From Mycocentrospora acerina (lineage: Eukaryota; Ascomycota; Dothideomycetes; Pleosporales): a stretch of DNA of 64,000 nt. Position numbers and translations under genes: made by a program. Shown here in pieces: positions 1 through 10,630 of this stretch. The notes beneath the pieces were generated by a model. That model saw only the letters and a program-made list of their open reading frames with translations. It searched no databases and was not told the origin of the DNA. Within the stretch, counting starts at the first letter, position 1. Every line of letters begins with the position of its first letter. The stretch covers positions 62,001 to 126,000 of the forward strand of contig JAKUHH010000350.1 in assembly GCA_022701365.1 (NCBI GenBank), given 5' to 3'.

Positions 1-307
1 ACTCATGCTTGCCGCCGCCATTGGTGAGCAAGATGAATGGAATGCGGTGGGACTGCAAATACGAGAGGGCCTTGTGTGCGCGTGGCAGCGCATCGGAGCT
101 TCGCACAAGCACTCCGTCGATACTGACAGCCGTCAGTGGGGGTGGGGGTTGTCGAATAGCGTGGCCCTCTTACTCGAACGCGAACGCGAAATCGGGGACG
201 CGAAGAGGGGAGGAGGCTGTAGTTTGGAGGGCGCGGCGGAACGGGATGCCGTAGCCCCTGCAACGGGACAGCCTTGTCATATGTTTCCAAGACGCCTGGG
301 TAGCCAT
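1..307 (-). CDS. HAD-superfamily hydrolase, HDHD5/CECR5-like (5' part only)
   Basis: Start ATG is at 307; exon 1 runs 307 to 174, a 51-nt intron follows (123-173, GTAAGA...CAG), and exon 2 runs from 122 off the left edge. The joined frame gives a basic, Arg-rich presequence of about 35 residues that looks mitochondrial. It is followed by FAFAFDIDGVLVRSSDAL and then HRIPFILLTNGGGKHE, which are HAD motif I (nucleophile and acid/base Asp of DxD) and motif II (LLTNGGG). This pattern is typical of the eukaryotic HDHD5/CECR5 family (yeast YKR070W), which are mitochondrial HAD phosphatases of uncertain substrate. The intron falls inside the DxDGV motif, so no single open frame shows the gene. The rest of the catalytic core lies outside the window. 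Family call is firm; substrate is unknown. Confidence 0.85.
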
Positions 308-821
308 TATGTGTGATGCAAAAGTATGGGCTTAGAGTATGTCTTTGACAGCTTGGAAGATCGTAAACACGTCACGTGCTTCCGCGCCGTCGATCAGCTA
401 CCGCATTGATCCACCCCACTTTACTCGACACTACAAAGCATGATCAGAGTATAACAATAACCGCCACCAATATCTACATCTGCATGACCACAAGGGTGTC
501 CCTAGATGGATCCGAGAACAATGCTAAGCAATACAGCCTCGTAGCGCATAACGCTGCACTCATCATCCAGCACACAAAGCGAAGGACGATAATCACCTTC
601 CCCTGACGAGAACAATAGTAAGAAGTACGATGTGGAATGACAGCTCAACTCTAATGTACTTGCCCTTATATTCACAATGAACTTATAAAGTGTATAAATG
701 TAGTGTATGTATCGCCCAAGTAAATTCCTCACAACCATCACATATCCATATTGCATTCACTGCACTATTCACTTTTCAATCCCAAATCTCCAACCAACCA
801 ACCAACAAACAAACAAACAAA
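308..821. promoter_or_regulatory. Upstream region between HDHD5-like gene and the small peptide gene
   Basis: No gene seen. A CACGTG palindrome lies at 373-378, about 66 nt upstream of the HDHD5-like start. A TATAAA is at 684-689, 133 nt before the ATG of the small ORF at 822. The last 45 nt before that ATG are C/A-rich, with CAA and CAAA repeats, a common style of fungal 5' leader. Confidence 0.45.
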
Positions 822-941
822 ATGGCCGGCATCATCCGTATTTCCACTCGCAATGTTCAAAAGGATTCAGTCCGCGTCCCCGCCTGCGTAGTGCAGAGGG
901 ATGCCGTTCCCGTTCCAGCCTGCACAGTACAGCGCTACTAG
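822..941 (+). CDS. Small 39-residue protein with a tandem 12-residue motif
   Basis: ORF of 39 codons beginning in good context (aaaATGG). It follows a TATAAA at 684 and a CAAA-rich leader, and is followed by AATAAA at 1048. Residues 15-26 (DSVRVPACVVQR) and 27-38 (DAVPVPACTVQR) are a direct repeat, 9 of 12 identical. The two 36-nt units differ at 11 positions, and six of these are silent (gtc/gtt twice, ccc/cca, gtg/gta, agg/cgc at two bases). That pattern favours selection on the peptide rather than a recent DNA duplication. There is one Cys per repeat, no signal peptide and no membrane segment. I do not recognise the family and assign no function. It could still be a chance ORF, or the first exon of a longer gene. 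Confidence 0.45.
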   Translation: MAGIIRISTRNVQKDSVRVPACVVQRDAVPVPACTVQRY

Positions 942-3079
942 GTTGCTCTTCAAAGCGACCAGCAGCATGCGGATTATGCTCTAGTCGACCGCATGCTAAA
1001 GGACAGATGATCGTACGGACATGTATTCCGGGCCGGAAGCCCTCGCAAATAAAAATCTTCACTTCGTTATCAGCGCTTGCAAAAGCCTTATTTTTTTTTA
1101 AAAAAAAAAAAACATGAACGAGGATAAGGATAGTGTTGTCCGTCTGCCTGTACTGTGCCAATCTTGTCGAAGACAAAGACGACGACCACGACCACGACTA
1201 GCGACTAGCAACAGCATTCTCCTACCTCTGCTATATTCCTCAACCCACCGACTGACTGGCAATGTGAACTTGTTTTTTTCTTCTTCTCTTCAATCTTCCA
1301 TTACCAAGCGGAACCCGCATTCTCGACTCATCCAACGATATTGCTCCATATGGGTTAGAGTCTGTGGGATCCTGGTCATTCTAGGAGGGAGATGAAAACA
1401 ACAAAACGAATGGGTGGGATGAGGGGATAGAGCCTTTGTTTCACACACTTTGCACCTCTGCATGATTGTGTTATTTCAACATAGAAAAAAAGAGCGTCAG
1501 ACGAATGTACATAGTGTTTCGGGGAGTTTTTTTTTTAAATACTATGTTGTTCTGTCTCGAATATAACATTGCTTGTTGAATCGATAACGTGGTGACTGAT
1601 GAGTTTCGCGAGAGAAAATACAATCTAGCGGGTGATGAAATCTTTTTTACTCGGCAAAGCGATGTGATGTATTTGATTTATTGCTTGCATAAAATTACGA
1701 GAAGCCGCTGTCGTTTATCCGTCTTTCTGATTTTTTTTATTGTGACCAGATCTTCAGCAGAGAAGATATTCAATTTGAAAATAATAATAATAATTGTAGT
1801 GATGACCGTTGAGGGCTCTACAATATACCATCTGTAAATTTTCTTTTGCAAACTATAATAAATTGATCTATAAAATCTTCACATTTACACGGGACAGGAT
1901 TGAGCTAAACTAATTAACAGTCGGTCTGACTGCTCCCTTTGCTTTGAATAGATTCTCGTTCTTGCATCAAAGCGGACGAACACTTTACAACATCACTGCT
2001 TTGGACATGAGCAATGACCATTAAAAACAACTATTAATATAAAGTACAACCCAATAATTTCCACTCGAACTAGAGCTAGATCTTGAACTAGAACCTTGTC
2101 ACCATTCTCCTCCTCCATCTATCCTCATATCCACCAGCTCTCTTCTAAGAAACTAGAAAAGGAAAAATGAAAATAATGCTCCACTCTTACCTGGTTGTCT
2201 TTCCATTCGCCCAAGGCTGTACGTACATGTGAACGAACATGTGTGTGTATATATATATATGCAAATGTGAAGAGAACACGGAATCTTCCTTGTCGTCATT
2301 TCTTTACTTTACTTTACTTGGTTAATTTCTTGCAACATCCTTCTTGTCACCGTTACCACCACCACCACCACCACCAACACCTCATGAAGAGAAAAGTCAA
2401 AGTCAGAGTCAAAGTTTTAAAAAAGCTAAAGCATTACTACATAACCGTATATCTCGCGCCTCGCGCCTCACGCCTCACACGCGCCCGCCCGCCCGCCTGC
2501 TTCCACCTCCACCTCCACATGCGCGTCAAAAAAAGTGTTGAAACGTCCCATCCCCATACATGTATCAAAGCAGAGCAGAGCAGACCAAACCTATGCAAAA
2601 GAGAGAGAGGAAAAAAAAAAAAGAACTACAATAACAACAACGCACATACATACATACATACATACATGTACATGTACCATGGGCGTACATGCGAATGGAA
2701 AAAACAAAAAAGTCAAGACAACCGACCGACCGACCGACCGACTAGACAAATTCCCGTCATCGCCCTAACTCACTCACTCACTCACTCACCCACCCACCCA
2801 TTCACTCACTCACTCATTCTCCTCTCCTACTCTCCTGTCTTCTCCTCTCATCACCCCTTATCCAGTCTCTACCCCCCTCGAATCCACAGCTTTGGGAAGA
2901 AATCTTTTTGGCCGCAAAAAAATTCCCACGTCAGCACAATACTAGACTAGACTAGACAACACAAAACCCCCGCAAGACGTGGACGCAGACGCAGACGTAG
3001 ACGCAGACGCAGACGCAAAACGCCAAAATTAAAAAAAAAATAGAAGAACAAATCAAGAAAACAATGCAAACACAACAGA
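942..3079. other. Gene-poor, low-complexity stretch
   Basis: No supportable gene. It holds AATAAA at 1048-1053 (possible poly(A) signal of the small gene), a T9/A13 foldback at 1091-1112, and A/T-rich sequence to about 2200. After that come many simple repeats: CACCAC near 2350-2375, CATA/ACAT near 2645-2670, GACC near 2721-2740, ACTC near 2770-2820 and GACGCA near 2985-3015. Long ORFs here (for example 2195-2950) are made of these repeats and are not credible. The right end probably includes the 3' UTR of the ASH1-type gene. Confidence 0.5.
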
Positions 3080-5854
3080 CTACATACATCTAACCAACAC
3101 TTTCCACGCCTGAGCGAAACTACACCCAAAAAACAAACAAACGATAAACGACTCCAAAGACAAGCCAAGAGGAAAAACTTACCGGCCTCTCATGCTCCGC
3201 GACCTCTTCTGTGCAGGGTGGTGATACGACGTCAGCCCATCTCCTGCATGGCCCTCATCATCATCGTGGTGGTGGTCGTCGTCATCGTCATCGTCGCCTT
3301 GCTCATCGTCAGATATTGACGCCGCGCCTTTATCTCGACGCGCCTCGCGAGACAATGTAGTAGTTTGAGATTTCCTGCGCGACGCGCTGCGCAGAGAGGC
3401 GGGCGTAATGTTTGGCGACGAGTCCTTGTCAGAGTCCGAAATGTCCATGGAGAAGGAGTTTTTGACGGGTGTAATGGGGCGTTTAAAAGGGCGTGTGCCC
3501 TTTTTGCCCTTGAGTGGCAGCGTGGGGCGTCGGAGAGCGGTGCGTAGGCGAGAGGTTGAGGCGGAGGCGGAGGCAGCGACGACGCCTCGCAGTGCGCCCT
3601 GCTTTGGTACCTTGTGCTGGAAAGTGACGGTGGTGAGGCGGGTAGACTTGAAAGCCACGCCGGCCTTTCGTTGCAGAGCAGACTTTGAGCGCCGGGAGCC
3701 CGGCAAAGGAACTGATCGCTTCATGGCACGGTTCTCACGCGACGCAATTTGACGCGAGTGTTCGACTGCTTCCCTCTCTGCCCTCTCGCGTGCAGCCTCG
3801 GACTGGGCGGATGCATTCTTCGCCTTTGTAGAGGCAGAATTCCCCATGTACGACTTGTGCCTCTTTGGTGAGCCATGATTGCTCTCCGATGTATCCCGAC
3901 GGGAGCCTAGCATGTCTTGGATTTTGCGCTTGCTGCCAGCAATGAACGCAGAAGCCAAAGACCTCTCCTCGCTTACAACTGGCTTTTTCGGCTTGGGGCC
4001 CAAGACGCCACGGCAAGACTCTGTCCCGCAGCGACATATCTGTATGTTCTTCTGAGAGAATGGACTGGAAAAAGGGGTTAGAATGAATATTGCAAAAAAG
4101 AATAGACAGTATGCTGCTCGACTCACTCGAAATTGTAATCATAAGTCAGCTCTTCGCCAGTCATGACGCCTCGGGAGCCAGCGAATAGCGCCATGCGTGG
4201 CTCGCCACCAACCGTCCACTTGATCATCTCGCAATTGGGCTCGCACGAGTGGTTGACGAAGCGCGCAATTGTGCCGCGGGTGGCATCGATGATCATCTTG
4301 TTGTCGAAACTCATAAGATAGTAGCACTGGCACTGTTAGCTGGTGGACGGTTGGCAACGTACACGAGTCAAGCACGACTAACCTTGTCCTTTTTGTAAAC
4401 GTATTTCATGCGCCTCTCGCATTCCTGCTGCGTGATGATTTCTCCAGCATACTCAACAATGATCTGGTGAGGTTCAAATGTTCTCATAGCTCGTACACCG
4501 TATCCGCGCTCTTCAGTCTCTAGGACTTCAACGCCATAGTCGTAACGGTTGCCCTTTGCACGGCGCTTGAGCTCTGCAAAAGGACGGTTTCCGCATTGCT
4601 CTGCCGTGAGCCTGCAATTTGTGCCGTCGCACTCGTATGCCATGATGCGGTTGTGGCACGACTCCCCGCACCCGTCTTCCGGATCACAGTAGCACTGTGA
4701 CGAGTCTTGCTTGTCACGCTTCCACAGGGCGGATGCATCAGCGATGAAGCGGTCTGTAGCAACAATAGTTAGTGACTAGATGCATCAATTGGAATTCTTT
4801 TTTTGGCCTCACTTCTGTGCAACTTGACCCAACCGTCCACCTTGACCTTCCTGGGCAAGGGGCTGTAGGTGTCAAACGGTAGTTTGAAGTCGCGGAAGTT
4901 TTCCCTCGGATCTTCCGTCAAAAGGCGATCACCAGCAAACAAGGGGAGGGGAAGAAGACGATTCTCCGCACTCTTCTTGGACCTCTTCTTTGCGCGATTT
5001 TGACTCTCGGACAGACGGGGGTCGAAATCACGGTGCTGGCCGACGTAAAGACCCTGCCTCATCCAGGTCTTTGTCTTTGGCTTCAGGTACTCCTTGCGCT
5101 CTGGCGCCTCGCCCGAGTCATATCCATCCTCGTGCTTGGACGAAGTAGTGGCGGACAGGAGATGCGAGTCTGAAGCGCTTCTTCGCAGCGTCTTTTGCGC
5201 TTGCGTGCGGGAGCGCGATGCCGACGTGTGTGCAGAAGCGTCGCCCGCACCGGCAAGATTGCGCAGCGCCTCCTTGCGCAGGTCAGTTCCGCGCGTCGAG
5301 GTGCGGCGACGAGCAGCCTGGGCGGCCTCGGCAGCGATCTGGTCTCCGGCTGGGTCGCTGGCGACGGCGGCTGCTGCTGCCTCTGACTTGCGGCGCTGGA
5401 TCTTGCGCTTAGGGGCAGGCGTGGCAACGTCGTTCTTGACGGCGGCCGCCAAGTCGCCGTGCACGACGTTCTTGTGGTGCTTTTCCAGGTACTTTGTGGG
5501 GGTGTGGATGGCGGTGCCGGCGAGGATCTGGACATTGTACGTCGTGACCGACTTGCGCGAGCTCCTGGCCGGTCGGCGGCTCTCGCTGGCGGACATGTCC
5601 GGTCCGGGGCGCGGGTCCTCGGACGCGAGCAGCACGGCAGGGTCGTCGTGCGCGTCGACGGACAGGTCCGTCTTGGCCGTCTCGGACAGGACGCTGGCGG
5701 CGTCGCCCAGGCTGGTGGGCGGCGTCGAAGTGGGCGGCGACGCGCTGGGCGTGCCGTGGGCGAGGGCGTGGGCGGGCTCCTGCGTCGGGCTGGCCAGGCG
5801 GGACCGCATCGACGACGTCGACGAGGGCGAGCGCGAGAGGCGGGCGGCAGCCAT
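3080..5854 (-). CDS. ASH1: SET-domain histone H3K36 methyltransferase, ASH1 type
   Basis: Exons 5854-4813, 4753-4383, 4332-4127, 4064-3183 and probably 3119-3080 (846 aa). If the last intron is retained, the frame stops at 3179 and gives 834 aa. The N-terminal 340 residues are Ser/Arg-rich and look disordered. From residue 348 come a Cys-rich AWS segment (CYCDPEDGCGESCHNR), a SET core (GYGVRAM, EYAGEI, RFVNHSCEPNC, ELTYDYNF) and a post-SET CRCGTESCRG. The NHSCEPN and YDY residues for S-adenosylmethionine and catalysis are intact. AWS-SET-postSET with a long N-terminus and no WW domain fits ASH1/NSD type rather than Set2; Neurospora ASH-1 deposits H3K36me2 in poorly transcribed chromatin. The C-tail has acidic Asp/His runs. 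The start at 5854 was chosen because the upstream frame is compositionally biased and lacks a better ATG. SET2 is the main alternative. Confidence 0.85.
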
Positions 5855-6506
5855 GGCGGCGGGCAGGCGGGCGGGCGGGCGCACAGGTCGTGCTCGCAGT
5901 GCCGTGGGCGAGGGCGAGGCAGTGGCGCGCAAAGGAGGTCCACGGCTTGACGGAGCCGGGCGAACACTGGCAATCTTCACGCGTGGCGATTGGCCGGGCC
6001 GCGCACAAGACGTCTCAGCGGGTCCGTCGCGCGTCGGCGAAGCAGGGCACACGCGTTGGCTGGCGACAGGATGCTGCCGGGGCGGGCGAGGGCGAGGGCG
6101 AGGGCAGCGAGGGTGGGTGAGGAGCGTGGGAGCAGCAATCGCGGTAAACACACCCCAGCTAGTCGGCCCAATCATCCCATCTCCACCACCCGTCGCCCTG
6201 CACTCTGCATTCGTCACGCTGCACTCGTCGCCCGTTGCTGTGCAAGCATCACTCTACACTCGCCATCCTGTCTGCACTCGTCACTCTACACTCATCACTC
6301 TGCACTCGTCACTCATCACCCACCACTCATCACCCACCACCCATCACCCACCGCCCATCACCCATCACTCATCACTCATCACTCATCACGTGGCACCCTT
6401 CCTCTTTACAGTAAAATGCAGCACGTCTAAATTATGACCATCTAAGCATGCTGGTCTAGCTCATCGAATCGTACAAGAACAAAAGCACCCGCGTGTCTAC
6501 ATTTCT
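5855..6506. repeat. ASH1 upstream region with CAC(T/C)CATCAC minisatellite
   Basis: No gene is supported. From about 6190 to 6390 the plus strand is a degenerate tandem array of roughly 10-nt units related to CACTCATCAC and CACCCATCAC, looser at the left (CACTCTGCACTCGTCA) and tighter at the right. It ends in a CACGTG at 6387-6392. The array lies between the ASH1-type gene start and the ERF2 stop, so it may sit in the ASH1 promoter or 5' leader. Confidence 0.6.
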
Positions 6507-8586
6507 CTATGCCGTACCACCACCACCACCGCTGTCCTCACCCCCCGTGTCGCGACGCCCTCTGCTGGCTGGGCCCTGGAAGCCCGCCGCGTTGCCCACG
6601 TCCTGCATTTCCAGCCCTCCCCCCTGCTGCTCCTCCGCCTCTGCCACGGGTGCTGTGCGCTTGCCTCGCCGCGGCCCAAACCGCTGGTCGCCCTCCTCGT
6701 ACCTCTGCTTGAAATGCAGGTATGTGGGCGGCCGCGGCCGTTGCAGCACCGCGATCCAGTTCTTCAGGACGGACCCTTGGGTAAATGGCCGATGTCGGTC
6801 CTTTTTCAAAAACTTGTGTGAATTGAGGTACTCGCGCGTCGTCTCCCCCCGGCCCACCAGGAACAAGTGATATACGCCCAGACTGAACGGATATGTCCAT
6901 CCAAGCAGCCCATATATGCACAGCGCAAACGGAACGCGCCACTCGCTGATGGCGTGCCCAAAAGACGCACTGTTGCGTGACCGCCAAATCAAAATATGTG
7001 CCAGACTAGCCCCCAGCAGGAACAGACCGAGCAGCGTAGTGCTGCACACAAAGACGAAAAAGTACCGGTAGTTGCGGCGCCCAACGCAATTGTTGAGCCA
7101 GACGCAGTGGTGGTCTTGCGTCTCGACGCAATTGTCGCACACGCGGCAGTGGTGGGCGCGCGGAGGGCGCCAAATGTTGCAACTTTTGCAGTACTTGGTC
7201 GGCACCTCCATGGCGGCATTAGTGCCCGTTGCCGACACGACCATGGTCCACTCTGTGGTGGGAGGGCCGACGTTGAGCGGGTCTTCATTAGGATTAGACG
7301 CAGAGAAAGGGTGTAGGTTTCGTGGGAGAATCTGCAGAGGTGTTAGTAAAAGGAGGCGATGAAATGATGAGACTTGAATCATCAACGATGCTGAAAATTG
7401 CAACATGAATGATTTTTTTTCAAAAAAAAAAAAGAGATTTGGTACACTTACGCCTGGGTCGGACACAGACGCGTGGAGAAACGAGGAGACGGACATTAGA
7501 AAGAGGTAAGCAAAGAGAATGGGTATCGAAGGGGAAACGTTGAGCCACAGCCAAGGCGCACTAGGGGGAGGTTAGCATAGATACAGGCCATGTAAAGGAG
7601 TGAGTAGAGTCAAGGAGCGACACGGGGACTACGCACGAAAAGGCAAAGAAGAGCGCGGCAGGCAGGACCATGAGAATGGCCGTGGCAATGTTGATGGGCT
7701 GGTCGCGCGTGTTTTGCAGGCGGCCGCCCCAGCAAAAGGCCGTGTTGCCGGCAAAGTACTGGTAGTTGCGGCCCAGGCCCTTGTTGTTGTTGTTGTTTTT
7801 GTTTTTGTTGCTGCTGCCGTGGTCGTTGGCGAGGCTGGTGCGGGCCAGGCGCGGCGACGAGGCGACCGAGGTCAGCTTCTCGTGGCCCTGGTGCGGGCGC
7901 ATGTGGGTGGTGCGCCCGTCGCGGCTGGACAGCATGAAGCTGGAGCGGAAGGAGCGCGGCGACTTGCTGGGCGTGGGCAGCTTGGCGTCGTGGGCGTGGG
8001 CGTGGGCGCTGGCGAGGTCGAGGTGCTGGGGCCGCGGCGGGCGTTGCAGCGGCGTGACGCTCTCGCCGCGGCTGTGCACCGTCCCCGCGTTGGTGGGCGT
8101 GGTGTTGGCCGTGGCGCGGTCGGGCAGGTCGCGGTCGGTGACGTCGGTGCCGCGCGAGGGCGGCGGGTGGTCGAGCTCGTAGTGGGCGTCGAGGACGGGC
8201 GGGCTGCGGACCGTCTGCGTGGAGCCGATGCTCTGGCGGTGCGTCGTGGTGAGCCCGTCGGCCGAGGCCTCTGCGTACAGCGAGCTGTGGCCCAGCAGCG
8301 AGACGGGGCGCTGGTTGCGCTGCTGCTGCAGCCGCTGCGAGCTCATGGGGCGGAAGAAGCCATGCGCGGCCAGCGGGACGTGGGTGCGGCTCGCCGCCGT
8401 CGTGGGGCGGCTGCCGGCGACGCTGATGCCGCTCTGGACGCCGCGGCGCGAGCCCGTCGTCTGCGACCACCGCGTCTGGCTCGGCGCCTGGCTGCCCGAG
8501 TGCGCCGTCGCGACGGACGAGGGCCGCGAGGGCGGCAGGCCTGGCTCGCCCGCAGGCCCCGTGATGCCCAAGACGTGCGTCGTCAT
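6507..8586 (-). CDS. ERF2: Protein S-palmitoyltransferase, DHHC type (Erf2)
   Basis: Exons 8586-7637, 7560-7452 and 7331-6507 give 627 aa; introns are 76 nt (GTGCGT...CTAG) and 120 nt (GTAAGT...GCAG). The N-terminal 270 residues are a Ser/Pro/Gln/His-rich disordered tail, followed by two membrane segments (around LPAALFFAFSAPWLWL and PILFAYLFLMSVSSF). The Cys-rich domain YCKSCNIWRPPRAHHCRVCD and the DHHC at residues 426-429 (TQDHHCVWLNNCVGRRNYRYF) come next. Two more membrane segments and a TTREYLNSH-type TTxE motif follow, as expected of the family. Erf2 with Erf4 palmitoylates Ras at the ER. The long N-tail is usual in filamentous ascomycetes. The gene lies divergent to COX13. A second DHHC paralogue (Pfa-type) is the only real alternative; the layout fits Erf2 best. 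Confidence 0.88.
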
Positions 8587-9241
8587 GGCCAGAGTGAGAT
8601 GCTTGCCGTCGCCGTCGCGGGCATGGCCTGGGCGGGGCGGGTCGAGTCGGGTCGCGTCGGCGTCGGCGCGCGTCGTGTGCAGAGGAGCGTAGGGCGTCGG
8701 TGGGCGGACAGGCAGAGGGCGGTGGGCGATGGGCGATGGGTTGCGCGCAGCGGCGAGATGATCTCGTACCCTCGTACCCTTCCGAAAGGGGCGCGTGCTT
8801 TGACGTCTTCTCTTGCCTTGCCCTGGCAGCACCGCCCTCCCGCCTTGGGCCTAGCGCCCCGGCTGTTTCCGTTTCTTGTGTGAGCTGCTGTCCCTGCCTG
8901 TGTGCATGCTGACCTAAGCGCTGCTGCTGACCTAAGCGGCCAATGCTGCCCACTCGCCACGGCGTTCCAACCGCACCGTCTTCCCTGGCAACGCCTGCTG
9001 ACCTAAGCACACATTCTTTCCTCTCCGCCCCTGCTTACCTAACCACATCACCGTTCCTTACGACGCCTGCTGACCTAACCACGCACTCTCGCCCAACCGC
9101 CGCTGCTTACCTAACCGCCCAACGCCCGGCATCCAACGTCCGCTCACACCATCGTCACTCGGCGTCGCAGCCAAATCCGCATCCCGCTCCCCGCCGCCCG
9201 ACACCCACCACCAACACCACCACCACCTCCTCCAGCCCACC
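8587..9241. promoter_or_regulatory. Divergent ERF2/COX13 upstream region with a 36-bp phased repeat
   Basis: Six copies of GCT(G/T)ACCTAA(G/C)C(A/G) start at 8908, 8926, 8997, 9033, 9069 and 9105. The last four are exactly 36 bp apart, and 8926 to 8997 is 71 bp (about two periods), so this is a degenerate 36-bp tandem repeat with a conserved 13-bp core. CCAAT occurs at 8940-8944. It lies 125-335 nt upstream of the COX13 start, so it may be promoter or 5' leader. ORFs running through it follow from the period being divisible by three. Confidence 0.7.
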
Positions 9242-9928
9242 ATGTCCGCCATGTTCGCCCGCTCTGCCCTCCGCGCCGCCCCCCGCATGCGCACCGTCGC
9301 CGTCCCCCGCCGCTTCGCCAGCACCGCCGGAATCGAGGAGCGAGCCGCCGGCAAGGAGGCCCTCAAGGCCGGAGCAAAGCGCGACCCCGAGCTCTACGTA
9401 CGCCCGCGACACGCCCACCGCCCACACACTACCCCACGAGGCTAATTGGACCCGCAGGTGCTCTTCGCCATCATGAGCGGCATCTTTGGTCTTGCAGGCT
9501 GGCACTTTTGTAAGGCCCTCTCTTTCTGCGCCATATACCCGTGCTACTTTCTGGCAACACGCCAGCTCAATTCCATTCAATCCAATCCAATCCCACACTC
9601 TGTACTCACATCTCTTGCAGCCCGCTCCCCCACCAGCGCCTCCTCGGAGCGCACCGTCGCCAAGGCCCACGACAGCGAGCCCTGGAAGATGGGCAGCTCA
9701 AGCCCCTACCAGTACCACCCCGGCGGTGACACGAGCATCAAGAAGGACGCCCCTTCTGCCCTCAACGTCGTCATCATCCCCAACGTGACACTCCCCAAGG
9801 TACGTTTTTTATTGTATTTCCATCTCATCACGTTCAACAAAAGCCATGACTTTGGACAACCGCCTTTCTGACTCTCACCCAGGAGCTTCACGACACCTAC
9901 AACAAGTGGGGCAAGGATGGATACTAAG
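9242..9928 (+). CDS. COX13: Cytochrome c oxidase subunit VIa (Cox13)
   Basis: Exons 9242-9397, 9458-9509, 9621-9799 and 9884-9928 encode 143 aa. The first 30 residues (Arg- and Ala-rich, ending RRFASTAG) form a clear mitochondrial presequence. One membrane helix follows (FAIMSGIFGLAGWHF), interrupted by intron 2 right after WHF. The rest is the short intermembrane-space tail ending NKWGKDGY. This matches the small nuclear-encoded subunit VIa, which modulates complex IV and helps its dimerisation. All introns have canonical borders and are 60, 111 and 84 nt. It is divergent from ERF2 and shares the repeat-bearing intergenic region. I am confident of the family and the exon structure. Confidence 0.92.
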
Positions 9929-10630
9929 AGGGGTTTCTTCCTCCTTGGTTATGCGCAGCACACATGTCCGTTGTCGCCCTTGCGCTCGTTCAAAACAGAT
10001 GTCATACCACACACACACACACACACACACATACGCTCTCACACATTGCTGAATCTTTTTTTAAACCACCCACCCCCCTTGTCACAATACAGCCATCCTC
10101 GCTAGCTCTGGTAGATGAATCAATTATACATGCATGCGTGCATGTGCTTTGAGACGAAAGACATCTACATGTTCCTCCTCCACCATGACAGATACATACT
10201 GCTCGAATCAATCTGCTTGTGTGTTTCTAGCTTCTACGATTTATTTATTTTGACTTGATTTTTCTTTTTCTTTTTCTGAAATAAAAATAACCCCAAAATC
10301 ATCATCATCGTCATCATCATCGTCAACATCAACAATAGCTCGTGGTTGTGATTCTAGCCATGAACCCCCCTCCCCCCTCCCTCCCAAAAAAAAATCTTAC
10401 ATCAATTTCTTCCATGCTCTCTCTAACCACACATGTATTCTCTTTCATCTAGTCGGCTTCTCACCACATGATTCATTCGTCCATCTGTCCGTCTGTCCGT
10501 CTATCCATCCATCCATCCATCCATGGGTATCTCTGTGTTATTTTTTTTTTAAAAAAAAACTTTTTTTCCAAAGTCTATTCCCCACGTCCCTATAACAACC
10601 AAACCTCAGAAAAAAGCTTTACTTTTTTAT
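9929..10630. other. Convergent intergenic region, COX13 to HisRS
   Basis: No gene seen. It contains a (CA) run at about 10010-10030, ATC/ATG trinucleotide tracts near 10300-10330, an ATCC tract near 10503-10523 and a T10/A9 foldback at 10541-10559. It must hold both 3' UTRs. Confidence 0.5.

Noticed and set aside
2195..2950. Plus-strand ORF of 251 codons
   Set aside because: Encoded by simple repeats (His, Thr-His, Ser-Leu-Thr-His runs); no protein-like segment.
5094..6437. Plus-strand ORF of 447 codons
   Set aside because: Antisense shadow of ASH1 exon 1 in GC-biased sequence; Arg/Gly/Ala-rich with no domain, and its end runs through the CATCAC repeat.
7600..8883. Plus-strand ORF of 427 codons
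   Set aside because: Antisense to the disordered N-terminus of ERF2; composition (Arg/Gly/Val) is that of a GC-rich shadow frame.
8943..9476. Plus-strand ORF with 12-residue repeats (PADL/PAYL)
   Set aside because: It follows from the 36-bp DNA repeat being a multiple of three, and it then overlaps COX13 in another frame.
10010..10030. (CA)n tract as a possible functional element
   Set aside because: Ordinary dinucleotide microsatellite in the COX13 3' region; no further structure.
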